Assembly: GCF_947495725.1 (NCBI RefSeq)
Contig: NZ_CANLZZ010000001.1
Span: forward strand, 496,001-560,000
Length of the DNA stretch: 64,000 nt
Source of the DNA: an uncultured Lutibacter sp.
GTDB lineage: Bacteria; Bacteroidota; Bacteroidia; Flavobacteriales; Flavobacteriaceae
Direction of reading: 5' to 3'
The position numbers were made by a program, and so were the translations under genes. The notes beneath the pieces are model-generated. The model saw only the letters and a list, made by a program, of their open reading frames with translations, did not search any database and was not told where the DNA came from. Of the stretch, positions 63,015 to 64,000 are shown piece after piece (within the stretch, counting starts at the first letter, position 1; each line of letters opens with the position of its first letter).

Positions 63015-64000
63015 ATGATATTAGTTACAGGAGGAACAGGTTTAGTTGGGTCGCATTTATTATATCAACTCTCTTTAGAAAATGATGTTGTTAAAGCTAT
63101 TTACAGAAAAAATAGCAATTTAAAAGCCGTTAAGCATGTGTTTAGTTATTTTTCAAATGATTTTGAAAATTTATTTAAAAAAATAATTTGGATTGAAGCT
63201 GATATTACCGATGTTGTTACTTTAGATTTAGCTTTTGAAAACGTAACAGAAGTTTATCATGCCGCCGCTCTAATTTCCTTTAATCCAAAAGATTATAGGG
63301 AAATGCGAAAAATAAATATTGAAGGAACTGCAAATATTACTAATTTTTGCATTGAAAAAAAAGTGCGTAAGCTATGTTTTGTAAGTTCAATAGCAGCAGT
63401 TGGTAAAGCTGTTAATAATCAAAAAATAAATGAAGAAAATGAATGGGATATTGAGAAGAGCAATTACGGATACGCAATTTCAAAGTATGGAGCAGAAATG
63501 GAAATTTGGAGAGCCTCACAAGAGGGAGTGCCCGTTATAATTGTAAATCCAGGAGTAATAATAGGTGCTGGTTATTGGAAAAATGGCTCTGGAAGTATTT
63601 TCGATAAAATTTTTAACGGGTTTAAGTTTTATTCTGAAGGTGTTACTGCTTATGTTTCAGTATCTGATGTTGTTAAAGCCATGATATTACTTACAAAAAG
63701 TGATGTAAAAAATGAACGCTTTATTCTTGTTTCTGAAAATTTAAGTTTTAAGGAAGTGTTTTCCCAAATTGCAAAAGTTTTTAAAAAAAATGCACCTACT
63801 ATTAAAACTTCACCATTAATGAGTTCAATTGGCTGGAGGATAGAATGGTTTAGATCTTTATTAACAAGGAAACCTCCATTACTTACTAAACATTCATCAA
63901 AAACAATACACGAAAAAAGGTATTATAGCTCGGCTAAGTTAAAAAAGGCTATTAACTTTAAATTTGAACCAATTTCAAAATCAATAGTCCAAATTTGCGG
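63015..64000 (+). CDS. NAD-dependent epimerase/dehydratase, C-terminus outside window
   Basis: This gene runs off the right edge; 328 codons are visible from an ATG at 63015. It is an extended SDR protein: MILVTGGTGLVGSHLLYQLS (glycine motif), EVYHAAALISFNP, INIEGTANITNFC, LCFVSSIAAVGKAVNN and the catalytic YxxxK in NYGYAISKYGAEMEIWRAS, then IIVNPGVIIGAGYW. The last visible region (KHSSKTIHEKRYYSSAKLKKA) is typical of dihydroflavonol-4-reductase-like members. Substrate unknown. Divergent from tyrS with 82 bases between. Confidence 0.9.
   Translation, partial: MILVTGGTGLVGSHLLYQLSLENDVVKAIYRKNSNLKAVKHVFSYFSNDFENLFKKIIWIEADITDVVTLDLAFENVTEVYHAAALISFNPKDYREMRKINIEGTANITNFCIEKKVRKLCFVSSIAAVGKAVNNQKINEENEWDIEKSNYGYAISKYGAEMEIWRASQEGVPVIIVNPGVIIGAGYWKNGSGSIFDKIFNGFKFYSEGVTAYVSVSDVVKAMILLTKSDVKNERFILVSENLSFKEVFSQIAKVFKKNAPTIKTSPLMSSIGWRIEWFRSLLTRKPPLLTKHSSKTIHEKRYYSSAKLKKAINFKFEPISKSIVQIC

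Noticed and set aside
1-64000. Prophage, integrative element or transposon.
   Set aside because: No integrase, transposase, phage structural gene or flanking direct repeats were seen, and composition looks uniform by eye.

Overview
The window is a stretch of chromosome from a member of the Bacteroidota, almost certainly Flavobacteriaceae. Support comes from very AT-rich DNA, a large protein with a type IX secretion (T9SS) type B C-terminal domain, thrombospondin type-3 and Ig-like surface lipoproteins, DUF3078, DUF6428 and VF530 proteins, absence of Shine-Dalgarno sequences, and repeated TAnnTTTG -7 promoter boxes close to start codons. The genus cannot be fixed from this sequence alone. I see no insertion sequence, prophage, integrase, CRISPR array or rRNA operon; there is one tRNA, read as tRNA-Ala(GGC).

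Layout. 1-9.5 kb: a lipoprotein cut by the window edge, a VOC protein, recJ, an OsmC protein, an MscS channel, an NfeD-like/flotillin pair, a guanine-deaminase-like enzyme, a DUF2157/GDYXXLXY membrane pair and ppnP. 9.5-15.1 kb: a 1305-residue T9SS-exported lectin/Ig-like protein and a COG2509-type flavoprotein. 15.1-20.0 kb: a four-gene redox cassette divergent from an HxlR regulator. 20.1-22.4 kb: HAD phosphatase and a DEAD-box helicase. 22.4-27.3 kb: ApbE, YceI, SUMF1-like and Tat-exported Gfo/Idh genes divergent from a PAS-AraC regulator. 27.7-30.5 kb: a vWA/TSP3 lipoprotein with a heptanucleotide tandem repeat just upstream, then the tRNA in gene-poor DNA. 30.5-39.4 kb: NYN protein, glutaminase, CLC transporter, ArsR-DUF6428-GNAT operon, VOC protein, VF530 plus radical SAM, and a second DEAD-box helicase. 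39.5-49.3 kb: OsmC, a TIM-barrel/Gfo-Idh pair, rlmF, a TetR-SDR-nitroreductase-YqhD operon, rsmI and fadD. 49.7-64 kb: aspS, a small Cys/Lys-rich gene, CLC-CBS, tadA, dxs, DUF3078, ALDH7-type dehydrogenase, an ECF sigma/dual-membrane anti-sigma pair, a LuxE-like enzyme, tyrS and an epimerase cut by the window edge.

How the genes work together. Housekeeping genes (recJ, aspS, tyrS, tadA, rsmI, rlmF, dxs, fadD) are interleaved with small regulated modules. Three modules share a pattern of a regulator followed by or divergent from redox enzymes (HxlR, PAS-AraC, TetR), each with a recognisable promoter and in two cases a visible candidate operator. The most unusual item is the sigma/anti-sigma pair at 58.8-60.5 kb, whose anti-sigma protein appears to carry both an inner-membrane helix and a C-terminal outer-membrane-type beta-barrel.

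Several start codons were moved from the longest open frame using promoter position and family N-termini (VOC at 656, recJ at 2708, GDYXXLXY at 8595, quinone reductase at 19438, HxlR at 19640, yqhD-like at 45611, rsmI at 47530, luxE-like at 60610, tyrS at 62932). Family names come from reading motifs by eye, not from database searches.
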